A stretch of DNA of 64,000 bases, from the NCBI RefSeq assembly GCF_004363075.1, contig NZ_SNYN01000014.1, positions 39,552 through 103,551 on the forward strand, given 5' to 3'. This DNA comes from Actinorugispora endophytica (GTDB taxonomy: Bacteria > Actinomycetota > Actinomycetes > Streptosporangiales > Streptosporangiaceae). A program made the translations under genes and the position numbers. This document shows, in pieces, positions 40,301 to 52,300 of the stretch. Numbering within the stretch: the first letter of the stretch is position 1; each line of letters opens with the position of its first letter. The notes beneath the pieces were generated by a model. That model made no database searches. It was given only the letters and a program-made list of their open reading frames with translations, and was not told the DNA's origin.

Positions 40301-43300
40301 TGCTGCTCGGGGGTCAGGAACTGGTCGAGCGGGCCGTCCTCGAGGTTGTTGATGGCCCAGTGAATGGCCGAGAGGTTGTTCTCGAAGCGCTGGGCGGGGC
40401 GGGTCATGCCGACGCCGCCCGGCTCCTCGGGGGTGCCGTTCCAGGGGCGGGCCGGGATGTACTGGCGTACGTCGCGCTCGTAGTGGATGCTGGTCGGCGG
40501 TTCGTTGACGTCCGCGGGGATGGTGATCCACGTCTGCGCCCGCGCGGAGCCGCCGGCCTGGGCGGGGCCGCCGTGCGGCACGCCCGCAAGGGCGAGCGCG
40601 TTGGCGAGTGCGCCGGACCGCTCCCAGGCGTCCCACTGGGCGCGCATGATCTGCGCCATCCGGTCGGAGGAGAGGGTGGCGCTGGTGAACGGCGCGGTGA
40701 CGGCGTCCATGGGGAAGCCGTTGACGCGGTGGTTGTAGTAGGCGTTGAACAGGGGCAGGACGGAGCTGTCGTTGAGACCGGCGAGCCGGGCGGGGCGCAG
40801 CTGGTTGAAGACGGCCTGGCCGGCGTCCGCGGGCGCGGGTGGGGCTGCCGGGTTCCCGGTGGGGTCGATGCCGGCCATGTTGACCTGGACGGCGGGGTCG
40901 TTCTGCCATTGGCGGAGGGCTTCGTCGGCGCGCGCCAGAACGGCGGGGTCGGGGGTGTCTCGACGCTGACCGGTACCGCCGTCGGTGTCGGTCCGGGTGG
41001 GTGTGCCGCTGTCGGTCGGGGTGCCGGTCGGGTCGGGGGTGGTGTCGGTGGGGGTTGGGGGTTGGGGGCGTGTGGGGGTGCCGTCGGTGGTGTAGGTGCC
41101 GCCGGCGTCGGTGAAGGCCTGGTGGGCGTCGGCGAGGTCGGTGAGGGCGCGGTCGAGTTCGGTGCGGGCGCGTGTGGCGGCCTCGCGGGCGGTGCGGCGG
41201 CCGCTTTCGGCGCGGTCGCCTCGGGAGTCGGCCAGGAGGGTGTTGGCGAGGTCGGTCTCGGCGCGGGCGGCGTCCACGCGCAGCTGCGCGGCCTCGACCT
41301 TCCCGCCCAGGTAGTACAGGTCGTCGTCGGGCAGGGCGAAGTTGGTCCGGGCGTCCTCGAGGTCGGTCTCGAAGCGGACCACGTCGGCCTGCGCCCAGGC
41401 CGCGCGGGCGCGGGCGCTGCGCACGTCCGGGGCGCCGGTGTCCCGCGCGGGGACGCCGGCCGGAGCGGGATCGACCTCGGCCCGCATGATCTGGAGCGGG
41501 GGGATGTCGAAGTCGGAGTCGGAGTCGAGGTCCATCGGGGCCGGTTCCGGGCGGGAGGGGTTCCCCGTCTCGTCGCCGGAGGAGTCGAAGCCCGCTGCCA
41601 TGTAGGCGTCGGGGTCCAGACCCAGGGCGGCGGCGATGTCGGGATCCAGCCCCAGCCCCATGTGCGGGTCCAGGCCCATCGACCGGTCGAAGTCCGAGTC
41701 CGAGTCCGGGTCCGAATCGGAGTCCATGTCGGTGTCCGAGGCGGAACCGGGGGCGGGGGGTGCGGAGGCCAGGCCGCCGACCGGGATGCCGTTGGCGGCC
41801 AGGGTGGCGGCCGCCTCGCGGAGGGCCCCGGGCCGGTTCCAGGCGTCCCACTGGGCGCTGATGGTCCGTGCCGTCTCCTCGGGCGAGGCGGAGCCCTCGG
41901 TGAGGGGGGCGATCGAGTCGGTCAGGGGCAGGCCGCCGACGCGGTGGTCGTAGTAGGCCCGGAAGACCGCGAAGGCGCGGTTCGGGTTCGTCCGCAGCTC
42001 GGGGACCAGGGTCTCCCCGAGCTGGTTGTCGAGGACGACGCGGACGTCCCCGGCGAGGTCGGGCAGGCGCGGCGGGGTGGGGGCGTCCGGGGCGGGGGAC
42101 GCCTCCCGCCAGGTCCCGGTCTGGTCGTCCCTGGTCCAGGTGCCGCCGCTGTCGGGCGCGGGAGTGGAGCCGGTGACGGGGAGGACCGGACGGGGGGCGG
42201 TGTCGGTGGACACGCCGAGCCGGGAGAGCTCGTCCAGGACGGGGGCGATGACCTGGTCCCGCTCCCAGGACCGCCAGGCGCCCTCCAGGTCGGCGCGGAC
42301 CTGGGCGGGGTCCTGGGACGGGTTCTCGTCCGAGGTGACGGCGATGTAGTCCTCGACCACCCGGTCCATGTCGTGGCCGCGGACGTGGTGGTCGTAGTAG
42401 GCGCCGAGCCGGGCCAGCGCGGTCTCCTCGGAGGGAGGGGCCGACTGGTTCCGCCGGAGTTCGGCCGCGATCCTGGTCCGGGTGTCTTCGGGCAGGTCGG
42501 CGACGCGCACGGGACGTTGGAGGCCGCCGTGCTCCCCCGCGTGCCGGGTGGTCTCGTCGAGCCGGTCCAGGTGGACCTGGCGAACCTGGGGGAAGAGGCC
42601 CCCGTCGTGGTTCATGATGTTGCCCTGCTCCGGACCGAGAACCCCGGTGTGGTCCATGCGCATCCGCACCACGGTGGGGTTGCCGTCCTGGTCCAGGTAC
42701 TGGTCCAGCAGGTTCAGCCAGTGCAGGAGCTCGTGGACGAAGGTCTCGACGTCGTCCTCGACGGCCCAGTTCCGGGCGTCGCTGCGGGGGGTCTCGCCGT
42801 ACTCGTCGTCGGGCATCCACCGCACCGTGCCGTGCACGGGCGCGTCGGGGGCGACGCCGGCGTCATCGGTGTTCTCCACGCGCACGTGCAACTGGTCGCC
42901 GAGGCGGCCGTTCTCATCCCGGAACCGGAACTTGCCGTTGAGGTACCTGTCGATGGCGGCGTGGAACTCGGGGAGCTTCTCGTCGGCGATCCGGTCGAGG
43001 GTGTCCTGGTCGGTGATCTCCGAGGAGTCGAACCTGCCGCGCCAGGTGAGTTCGCGGACGTGGGTCGGTCCGCCCTCGACCCGCTTGTCGGCGGGGATCG
43101 GGATGCGCCGCACCTCGAACCGGGAGGTCGGGTTGAAGAAGCCGAAGTCCACGGGGTGGGGCGGCTGCCGGCGTTCGCCCTTGGTGCGGGTGTCGGTGGC
43201 GTGCGCGGACCACTCCGTCGCGTCGCGCTGGACGTCGCGGAAGCTGACCTCCACGCCGGACTCGTCGTCGATCGTGCCGATCTGGGTGACGGGCACCCGG

Positions 43301-46300
43301 CCGCGCTCGGCCTCCCAGTCCTCGGGGCGGGCCAGGTCGGTGTGGACCGTGGCGGGCACGGCGTAGTTCTGGATGGTGATCTGGCCGAGGCGGTCCAGGG
43401 AGGTCGCGGTGACCTTCGCGGGGAGGTCCGGGAGGGGGAGCGGGTTGCCGTCGGCGTCCTCGCGCGGGGCGAGGCGCCGCTCCTGGGAGGCGGTGCCCTC
43501 GGTGAGGCCGAACCAGGACAGGACGTCCGACGCGGCGGCGGTGAGCGGGTCGGCGCCGTCGGAGGGCCGGACGGCGGAGGCGCCGGCGTCGGGGGACAGG
43601 GCGAGGAGGCCGTGGACCTGGTCCAGGGGGTGGTCGCTGTCGACGATCTCCACGCGCAGGCGCAGCACCGATCCGTCGCGCAGGGTGTAGGGGGAGCGCC
43701 GGTCGGTGGCCGGGCGGTCGCCGTCCAGGGCGCGCTCGGGGAGTTCGCGGACCGGGCGGCCGTCGTTGACCACCCTCTCCATCGCCTCGGCCAGGGCTCT
43801 CTCGGCCTCGGGGTGGTGGGAGCCGGGAGCGCGCTGGAAGCGCATGACGACTTCGGTGGTCGGGAGCGGCCTCCCGTTGGGGCCGACGACGTCGGTGGTC
43901 GTGCCGCGGTGCCACTCCAGACGGGGGTGGGTGGGGAGGCCCTGCAGCTCGGGGCGCTGCGTGACGGTGGCCTGGACGGCCGGGCCGCCGGTGGTGGGGA
44001 CGGTGAAGACCCTCGTCTGGCCGGGGACGCTGCCGAACGCCTCCGCCAGTTCGTCGGACACGGCGGGGGTGTGTTTGGAGGGGGTGAGCAGTCCGTCCCA
44101 GCCCTGCGGGGGCTCGGTGACACCCGCGTTCCGCAGGTGCTCCAGCACGGTCCGCAGGACCCCGGTGTCGCGCCAGTAGTCCCACCGGTCGCGGAGGTTC
44201 GTCTCCCCGGTCGGCCAGGTGTCGGGGTCCGGGTCGATGGCGTGCAGGATCGCGTCCATGCCGGCGCCGTTGGCGTAGTGGTCGTAGTAGGCCGTGACCG
44301 CCTCGCGGGCCTCCTCGGTGTAGAGCTCGCTGGTGAAGCCTTGGCGCAGGGTCTGCACGACGGGCTGCCACTGGTCGGGGGACAGGTGGCCCGGCTGGAG
44401 GCTCCCGGAGGGGGCCGTCGGCGTCGGACCGGGGGCCTGCCAGGCCGGCGCGGACGAGGACGCCTGCCCGAAGGAGGGCTGGAACGGCTGGTTCGGCGGG
44501 GCCTGCCTGGGACGGCCGCCCGGCTGGGGGGCGGGCTGTTCGGCGGTGGAGCGGTCCGAGGACGCGGTTTCGCCGGTGCCGGCCTGGGACCCGCCGCCGG
44601 ACGAGGTCGCGGGCTGGGGGGAGTGCGCGGGGTGCGGGAAGGTGTGGTTCCATCCGCCCGAAGGGGTGGGGAAGCCGCTTCGGACGAGCAGGTCGGTGGC
44701 GTCCTTGAGGTTTCCGAACTGGCGCCAGGACTCCCACTGGTCCAGGAGGGCGCGCTGCTTGTCCTGAGGGGTGGCGCCCGGAAGGAGGTCGGAGAGCTCG
44801 TGGGTGAGGGTGTCGAGGTCGTAGCCGTTGACCTGGTTCCGGTAGTAGGCGTCGAACACGGCCACGAGGGATTCGTCGTCGGTGTGGGACAGCTGCCAGC
44901 TGAAGTCGAGTTCGTTGGCCAGGCTGTTCTTGAAGCCTGCGGAGGTGGAGGACGGTCGGGGCGCGGTCCTGGTCTCCATGCCGAGGGAGGACAGCCGTTG
45001 CAGCGCGGCGTCCAGGGCGCCCTTCCGGGACCACGACTCCCACAGGTTCACCAGGTTCTCGGCCACCTGGCTCAGGTCGAGCCCCGATTCCGCGTACCCC
45101 TGAGCGGAGCGGGTGGTCGCGAGGTAGCCCTCCACGGCGGCGCCGAGGTCGTGTCCTCGGACGACGTGGTCGTAGTAGGCGCCGAGCGCGGCCAGGACGA
45201 GGTCCGGTTCCAGGTTCCGCGCCCGCCCCCGCTGGAGCGTGCCGACGATCCGGGCCCGGTGGGGCTCGGGCAGGTCCGCGATGCGGAGGGGCGGCGGGGT
45301 GCCGTCGCCCCGCTCGGCGGCGTGGCGGGTGAGGGCGTCGATGCGCTCCAGGTGGTGCCGGCGCAGCCCGGCCACCGTAGACCGCACCTCCGCCATGATG
45401 TTGGTGCTGCTCCTGCCGTAGGCGCCGCCGGTGACCTGGGTGAGGTCGGGGCGCCAGCGGAACACCGGAGCAGGGCTGGTGTCGTCGGGGTGCTTGACGT
45501 ACTCGTCGAGAAGGCCGTACCGGTGCAGGGTCTCGTGCACCAGGGTCTCGACGGGAGCGTCCACGGCCCACGCGCCCGCGTCGCTTCGGGGAACCCTGCC
45601 GTCGACCGTGGGCAGCCACGTGATGGTGCCGTGGACGGGACCGGTGACGCCGGGGTCTCCCGCGAACTCCACGCGGACGTGGAACTGGTCGCCGAACGCG
45701 GGGCCGGCTTCGGGGCGGCCGGAGTGGGCCGGGTCCAGGAACCGGTACTTCTGGTTGGCCCTGTCGTTGAGCGCCCAGAGGAACTCGTACTTCTTCTGCT
45801 CGATGTCCTCGGGGGAGACGCCGTTGTCGCCGAAGGCCAGACGCAGGGTGTGCTCTCGGGTGTGGGTGGGGACGTCCGCGAGGTCGGTGCCGGTCTCCTC
45901 GGCGATCCGGGCGCGCGTCTCCTCGGGGATCGGGATCCGCCGCACCTCGAACCGGTCCATCCCTCTGTAGCGGCGCATCCTCGCCGGGTGGAACCGCTCG
46001 GGCCCGTCACCGCGATCTCCCAGAACGTCGACCGTCTCTCGGGTGGTGTCGGGATTGTCGGGGTCGTAGGGCTTGGCGGGCTCGGTGTCGCGCGTGACGT
46101 CGTGGAACGAGACGTCCACGCCGGACTCGTCGGCGGTGGAGGCGGTCTCGACGCCGATCTGGACGGCGGGGACGGTGTCGCGCAGCGCCTCCCAGTCGTC
46201 GGGGTCGGCGAGGTTGGTGTGGGTGGTGAGGGCGGGGCGGTCGTTGCGGACGGTGATCCGGCCGAGGCGGGACAGGGAGGCGGCGGTGACCTCGGTGGTG

Positions 46301-49300
46301 TGGGGGAGGGTGGTTTCGGGGTCGCGGGGGTCTCTGCGGTGGGGGGCGCCGCGTTGTTCCTGGGCGTCGGCGGTCTCGGTGAGGCCGTACCAGGACAGCA
46401 CCTCGGGCAGGGCGCTGGTGTGGGTGGGCAGGTCTTGCGGGGTGGTGTCCTGGGTGGTGGTGTCCCAGGTCAGGTCGCCGTGGATCTGCTGGGTGTCGTG
46501 GTCGGCGTCGACGAGTTCGACGCGCAGGCGTAGTCGGGAGCCGTCGCGCAGGGTGTGGGGGGTGGTGCGGGTGGGGGCGGGGCGTTCGCGGTTCTGGTCG
46601 GGTTCGGGGAGTTCGATGACGGGGCGGCCGTTGTTGACGGCGGCCTGCATCTGCTCGACGAGGGTGGTCTCGGCGTCGCGGGTGTCGAAGGCGGGTTGTT
46701 GGGGGCGGCGCAGGCGCAGGACGACCTCGGTGACGGGGGTGCCGGTGTCGGGGTCGGTGGTGCGGTTCCACTCCATGCGGGGGTGGTTCAGGTGGCCGGG
46801 CAGGGCGTCGCGTTGGCGGATGGTGGCGCGCAGCGGCGTGCCGTCGGGGGTGGGGACGGTGAAGGACCGCTCCTGCCCCGGAACACTGCCGAAGTCCCCG
46901 GCCAGCGCTTCGGGCACCATGGCGGTGTGTTTGGCGGGGTGGACGAGCGCGTCCCAGCCGCCGGGCGGAACCGGGACCGCGCCGGTCTCGGCCAGGCGCT
47001 CCAGCGCGGTGCGCAGCGCCCCGGACCCGCGCCAGTAGTCCCACATCCCGAGGATCTCCACCTCGGTGGCCGAGGAGTCGACAGCCCGCCCGAGGCGGTC
47101 GAGCATCCCCTCCATGCTGAGGTCCCCGCTGTAGTAGGCGTAGTAGTCGCCGAGCGAGGTGAGCGTGAAGTCGACGCCCATATGGTCGGTGAGCCCTTGA
47201 CGCAGGGGAGCCGTGACGTACTCCCGCGAATCGGTTTCGGGGGAGCGGTCGCTGCCGGGGTCGCGATCGTCGTCGGAGTCCAGGGTCAGCGGGAAGGGGA
47301 TGTCGGTCTCGGCGGTGTCGGCCTGCTCCGGGCCGCCCTCGGAGATCGGACTTCTCCGCGGGACGTCGAAGTCCATCGGGGCCGGTGTCAGGCGGGAGGT
47401 GTTCCCCGTCTCGGCGTCGGAGGGCCTGACCGTCGGGTGGGGGCGGAGGGGCTGCTTGCCCTTGCCCTCGGGGGCGGTCTCCGTCTCCTGGGGCCGTGAG
47501 GCGCTGCCGGACGCGATCTCCTCGCGGGCGGCGGCGAGCGCGTCGATCCAGGCCGCGGTCTTCTCGTTGAACTTCGCGAGCGCCTCCTGGAACTCCTCCT
47601 CCTGCCGGTCGTAGGTGTCCCTGAGCGCCCGGTCGTCGGGGGCGGCCAGGGACGCGGCGGCCGACTCCTCCAGCGGCGCCCGCTTGTCCAGGTACTCCAT
47701 TTCCGCCCGGGCCATCTCCTCCTGGGCGTTCCTGAGGGCGTCCGCCTTCCCGCCGAGCCCGGTCGTCGCCGGGTCGGGGATGATCCCCATGGCGATCGCG
47801 TCCTGTTCGAACACCCAGGCGGTGATCTTGGAGTCGGTCTCGCCGATCTGCCACCGGACCGGGGTCGGACGCTCGTCCCTGCCGAGCGCGTTCATCGCGG
47901 AGTCGAACTTCTTGGCGAAGGCCCCCTGGGTCTCCGTCCGCACGCCGATCGCCCACTTGGTGTCGATCTCGACCAGGTAGGAGCGGCCGCGCCCCACGAC
48001 CTTGGCGTCCGAGTCGCCGTCGGCCGACCGGGAGGCGGACTCGCCGCTGCTGTTGCTGTTCCCGTTGGAGGCGTTGATCGACCCGTAGTAGATCCCCTCG
48101 TGGTTGTCGTGGAGGGGGGTCTGCGTCGACAGCCCAGTCGGCCGCAGGTCGGCGGTGTGGCTCTGGGCCACCGACTGCTCCCTGCCCTCGCTGGACGACT
48201 CGGAGCGCGGGCGCGAGTGGCTCACGGTGGTGTCGGGCGCGACGTCGACGACCCTGGCGCTGGAGATGTCGGGGAGCGCCTTGAGGTTCCAGGAGGTCTT
48301 GCCCATCGTGAGGAGCCCGGTGCCGCCGTCGTTGGGGGCGGCGTCGGCGAAGAGCCCCAGGAGGGCGAGGTCGGAGAGGCTGCGGTCCACCGTGCCGCCG
48401 CGCTTGTCGAGCTTGAGCTCGTCGATGACGTGGGCGCGCGCGGAGTCGACGGCCGCGTCCGTGTACTTGCCGTTCTGGATCGCGTTCGCGGGCGGGGTCC
48501 AGCCCAGGGACTTGGCCACGACGACCTGCGCGAGGTCGCGGATCGCCTTCCCGCCGTCCTCGACGGCGCTCGGGATGACGATCGGCTGGTCGTCCGCTCC
48601 GGTCCGGGTCTCGGCGGTCCACTGCTGGACCAGGTCCTCGATCGTCGTGGCCTGGTAGTCGCGGGGGTGCTCCGGAGCCGTGTCCGCGTCGGTCGTGCTC
48701 TCGGTCCCGGTCGTGCTCTCGGTTTCGGCCTCGGTCTCGGTCCCGGCCTCGGTCTCGGCCTCGGTCTCGGTCGTCAACGGGTCGGGCTCCGGGGGCGCGG
48801 AGCGGTCGGGGGAGAGCAGGTAGGCGGCCGGGTAGGAGGTCTCCGTCTTGCCGCCCTCGCCGCTGCCGGAGAACGTCGGGCGCGCCCCGGCCGGGGGGTC
48901 GGTGATGTCGAGGGTGAGGCCGACCGTGCTGTCCTCGCGCACCACCCCGTAGGGCGTGGAGAGGGTGATCTCCACGGTGTGCCCGCTGGAGACGGTCGTG
49001 GACCCGTTCTCGGCCGTGGTCACCGAGACGCTGTTGATCATCGCGGGCGTCACGAAGAGCCAGCGGCTGCCGGGCTGCTGGTCCGCCGGCTGGTCCTGCT
49101 CGGGGTAGTAGGTCGGCTGCAGGAGCATGCCCTCGTGCCCGAACCCCAGGCCCTTGGCGGTGCTCTTGCTGATGGTCGCGGAGTCGGCCCAGGACCGCCG
49201 CTCCGTGAAGTCGGTCTTGCCGCCGACGTACTTGACCTCGGGGTTCGCGGTGTCGACCCGGACGTTGAGGAAGGCGTTCAACGAGGTGTCCACCGTGCGG

Positions 49301-52300
49301 TCGATGGCGCGGATCTTCACCGGCAGGGGAGCCAGGGAGTCCGGGTGGTCGGCCAGGCCCGACGTCAGCTCGTGGAGGATGTTCTCCCTGCTGTTGGAGG
49401 TGAGCTCCCATCCCTCGGAGGCGAGGTCGTCGATGAGGGCCTTGAGGGCCTGCGACGGGTCGGCCGGGGTGGTCCGCCTGCCCGAGTTCTCGAACCCCGG
49501 GCGGACGGTGACCGCGGGCTTCTCGGGGAGGGGCTGGGGCTGGAGGGACGTCTCGCCGTCGAGTTCGACGATCCGGTCCTCCACCATGCCCGACGTGTAG
49601 GCGTCGTGCGCGGCGACGTAGCCGGAGACGAGGTTGTCGACCAGCGCGGTCCAGCCGTTGAACCGGGCGTCGCGGCGCAGCGACGGGCCGATGCTCCAGT
49701 TCCTGGCCGCCTCCATGGCCTGGGTGACGCTGCCCGAACCGGTGAAGCGGAACACCGTTCCCTGGGGGGTGAACTCCACTTCGGCGGTGTAGGACTTCGC
49801 GGGGGAGATCCCCTTGCTCTTGGCGAACGGGGTCCAGGACGCGTTGGGGCCGCCGAGCGGGATGGGCGCGCCCGCTTCGGAGGGCAGGGCAGCGGGGGTG
49901 GCGCCGGGATTGACGTTGGGGTTGGGGTTCCGCCCCGCGAGGATGGAGAGCGCGAGGGAGAGGGACTTCGACGTGCCCTCGCCGATGGACAGGGCGATGG
50001 TCGTCGAACCCTTCCAGCCCTTCTCGGGCCGGGGGACCGGGAGGAAGGAGTCGACGGAGTCGAGGGAGAGCTTGGTGACGACGGTGAAGCGCACGTCGTG
50101 GGGGGACCACAGGCCGCCGCTCATCTCCTGGCGGCTGCGGCTGCCCGTGCCGTCGATCAGGCTCCGGACCGTGCGCAGCTGCTCGTCGGACAGCTTGTTC
50201 TCGTAGAACAGCCGCCCGCCCTTGCTGTCGGTGAGGTAGTGCTCCAGCTTGCGGCGGTAGCCGTCGTGGAGTCCCCGCTGGCCGAAACCGGAGAACGACT
50301 GGTAGGTCTCGCTGAGCAGGGTGCTGGTCCGGGTCTCCCCGGTGTCGGGGTCCACCCACTGGAAGGTGGTGCTGACGTGCTCGATGACCGGAGTGGACCG
50401 CTTGAGCAGGTCGGCCCTCCGCTCCGCCTTCGTCAGGAGGGGGATCTCGGCCCCGTCGTCGGAGCGGGAGGCGGACGTCGTGACGGGCGCGGGGGTCGGG
50501 GCCCCGCCCAGCCGCTGCCGCGCCGCGTCCCAGCGGGTCCGCTTGCGCACGGCGTCCGGGGAGGGGTCGAAGTCGCCGCGGACGACGCGCCGCGCCGCGT
50601 CCGTGCTGATGGGCTGGGGCGCGCTCGCCCGCCCGGGGCCGTGCACCGGCTCGGTGTTGCGCCCGGTGTTCTCGAAGGTCTCCAGTTCCATCTGGGCGCG
50701 GAGAGGGGCGGCGAGCACGGAGGTGCCCCTGTCCCGCAGCGGGACGTCGTCGTTCCGGGAGAGGCCCAGGTCGTCGTGCTCGTAGAACCGCACGTCGAAG
50801 TCGGCGGTGGACCTCCAGGTCTCGCCGCCCTTCGTCGACGAGACCGTGTCCTCGGTCGAACGGGAGAGGCTCTCGCTCACGTCCCGGCTCGTGCCGTAGT
50901 TCCCGGTCACGGTGAACATGGGGACGTCGAGGCGTTCGGGAACGCCCCGCGCGTCGCTGCCGTTCTGTCCGCGGTTGATGCCTCCGACCTGGCCCATCAG
51001 CGTGTGGGTGGTGCTGCGCCCCGAACCCCTGCCGAGGCCGGCGGAACCGGCGAAGACGCCGCCCGTGCCGCTGGGGGAGGGGCGGACGAACTCCAGCTTG
51101 CCGAAGTCGGCGGTGATCCGGATGCGCGTGAACTTGGGCCGCCAGAGCTCCTTGAGCCTGACCCAGGAGGGCGGGTCGATCCACGCGGACTCGTCCAGCT
51201 CGACGGGGATCCCCTCGCCGGCGAGGTCGTTGGGACTGCTCTTCAGGCTGCTCTCGGAGAGCGCCTGGATGACCTTGAAGGTGTTCTCGCGCGCCACGTT
51301 GTAGTTGCGCCGGAAGCCGTAGTGCTCGCGGAAGGAGCGGTCGAAGTAGTCGGCCTCCTCCCTGCCGGGCCGGCGGGCGTAGTTCCCGCGGGTCCTGGAC
51401 AGCTCCGGCAGCACGAGACCGGGGCGCTTCCGGGCCAGCCCGGTGAGCACCTGGTCGATGAGGGCGTCGTTGAAGTTGTCCGTGCGGGGGGCGCCGGACG
51501 AGTCCCGGGCGTCGTCGGGCCAGGTGAAGCCGCGAGGGGTCGCGCCGCTGAAGTCGGTGGGGCGGTCCGCGGCCAGGTTGGCGAGGGCGGGCCTGCGCTC
51601 GGTCCCCGGCCGGTCGGTCCCGCGGTCCGCCGGGGCGGTGCTGATCAGCCCGGCGTCCTCCACCGTCAGGACCTCGACGGTGTCGCCCTGGAACCGGAGG
51701 ATCTCGCTCTCGCCGTCGAACTGCAGGTAGTAGTTGCGCTGGACGTCGTACTCGACCGTGTCGTCGTTGGTGATGACGCGGGTGGTCGACCCGGATTCGG
51801 ACCGGCTCTGGTTCTGGGTCCTGCCGTGCGTGAACGTGTACTCGACGTTGGGCACGTCGATCCGGAACACCTTGTTGTCGCCGTAGGGGATGGCGAAGCC
51901 GAGCCCGCCCCCGATGGTGACCGAGATGTTGTTCCCGTGGGTGACGGACTCGGAGACCCCCTTCTCCGACTTGCCCTTCCGGGAGAGGTCCGCCTCCGGT
52001 GACACGGCCTTCTTGGAGTAGCCGGTGGGCACCGACCACATCTTCGCGAGCCTGGCGCCGCCACCGGGGGTGGGCACCCGCAGGGGCAGCGGGGAGGCGG
52101 TCATCGCGGGCAGGTCCCGCTTCACCGGGCCGTCGGGGGCGAAGAGTTCCTGGATCTTCCGCTCGTAGTCCCGCTGGCGCTGGGCCCGCTTATCCCGTCG
52201 GCCCTCCGTGGAGAGGGTGTCCTTGACGGAGTCCCAGACCCCGGGGTCGGGGGTGAGGTGGCGGGCGATCCGCTCACCGATGGTGACCGGGTTGTTCCCC

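Larger units (their letters stand above)
13395..47210 (-). repeat. giant protein: sixteen dispersed AYYxHH/QWxxW helical modules
   Basis: Each copy is about 65-80 residues: [GD]AYY.HHV.GRD.D, a variable stretch, then .QWE.WR.SGAL..A...L...GFP.P..GW. The YY motif of each copy lies near 13,587; 16,020; 16,330; 26,655; 27,004; 28,960; 30,247; 31,237; 31,540; 40,738; 41,953; 42,397; 44,287; 44,845; 45,175 and 47,140. One typically precedes each metzincin unit and one or two follow it; they also flank the ADP-ribosyltransferase domains. A helical spacer or binding module is likely; I know no named family. Confidence 0.75.
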
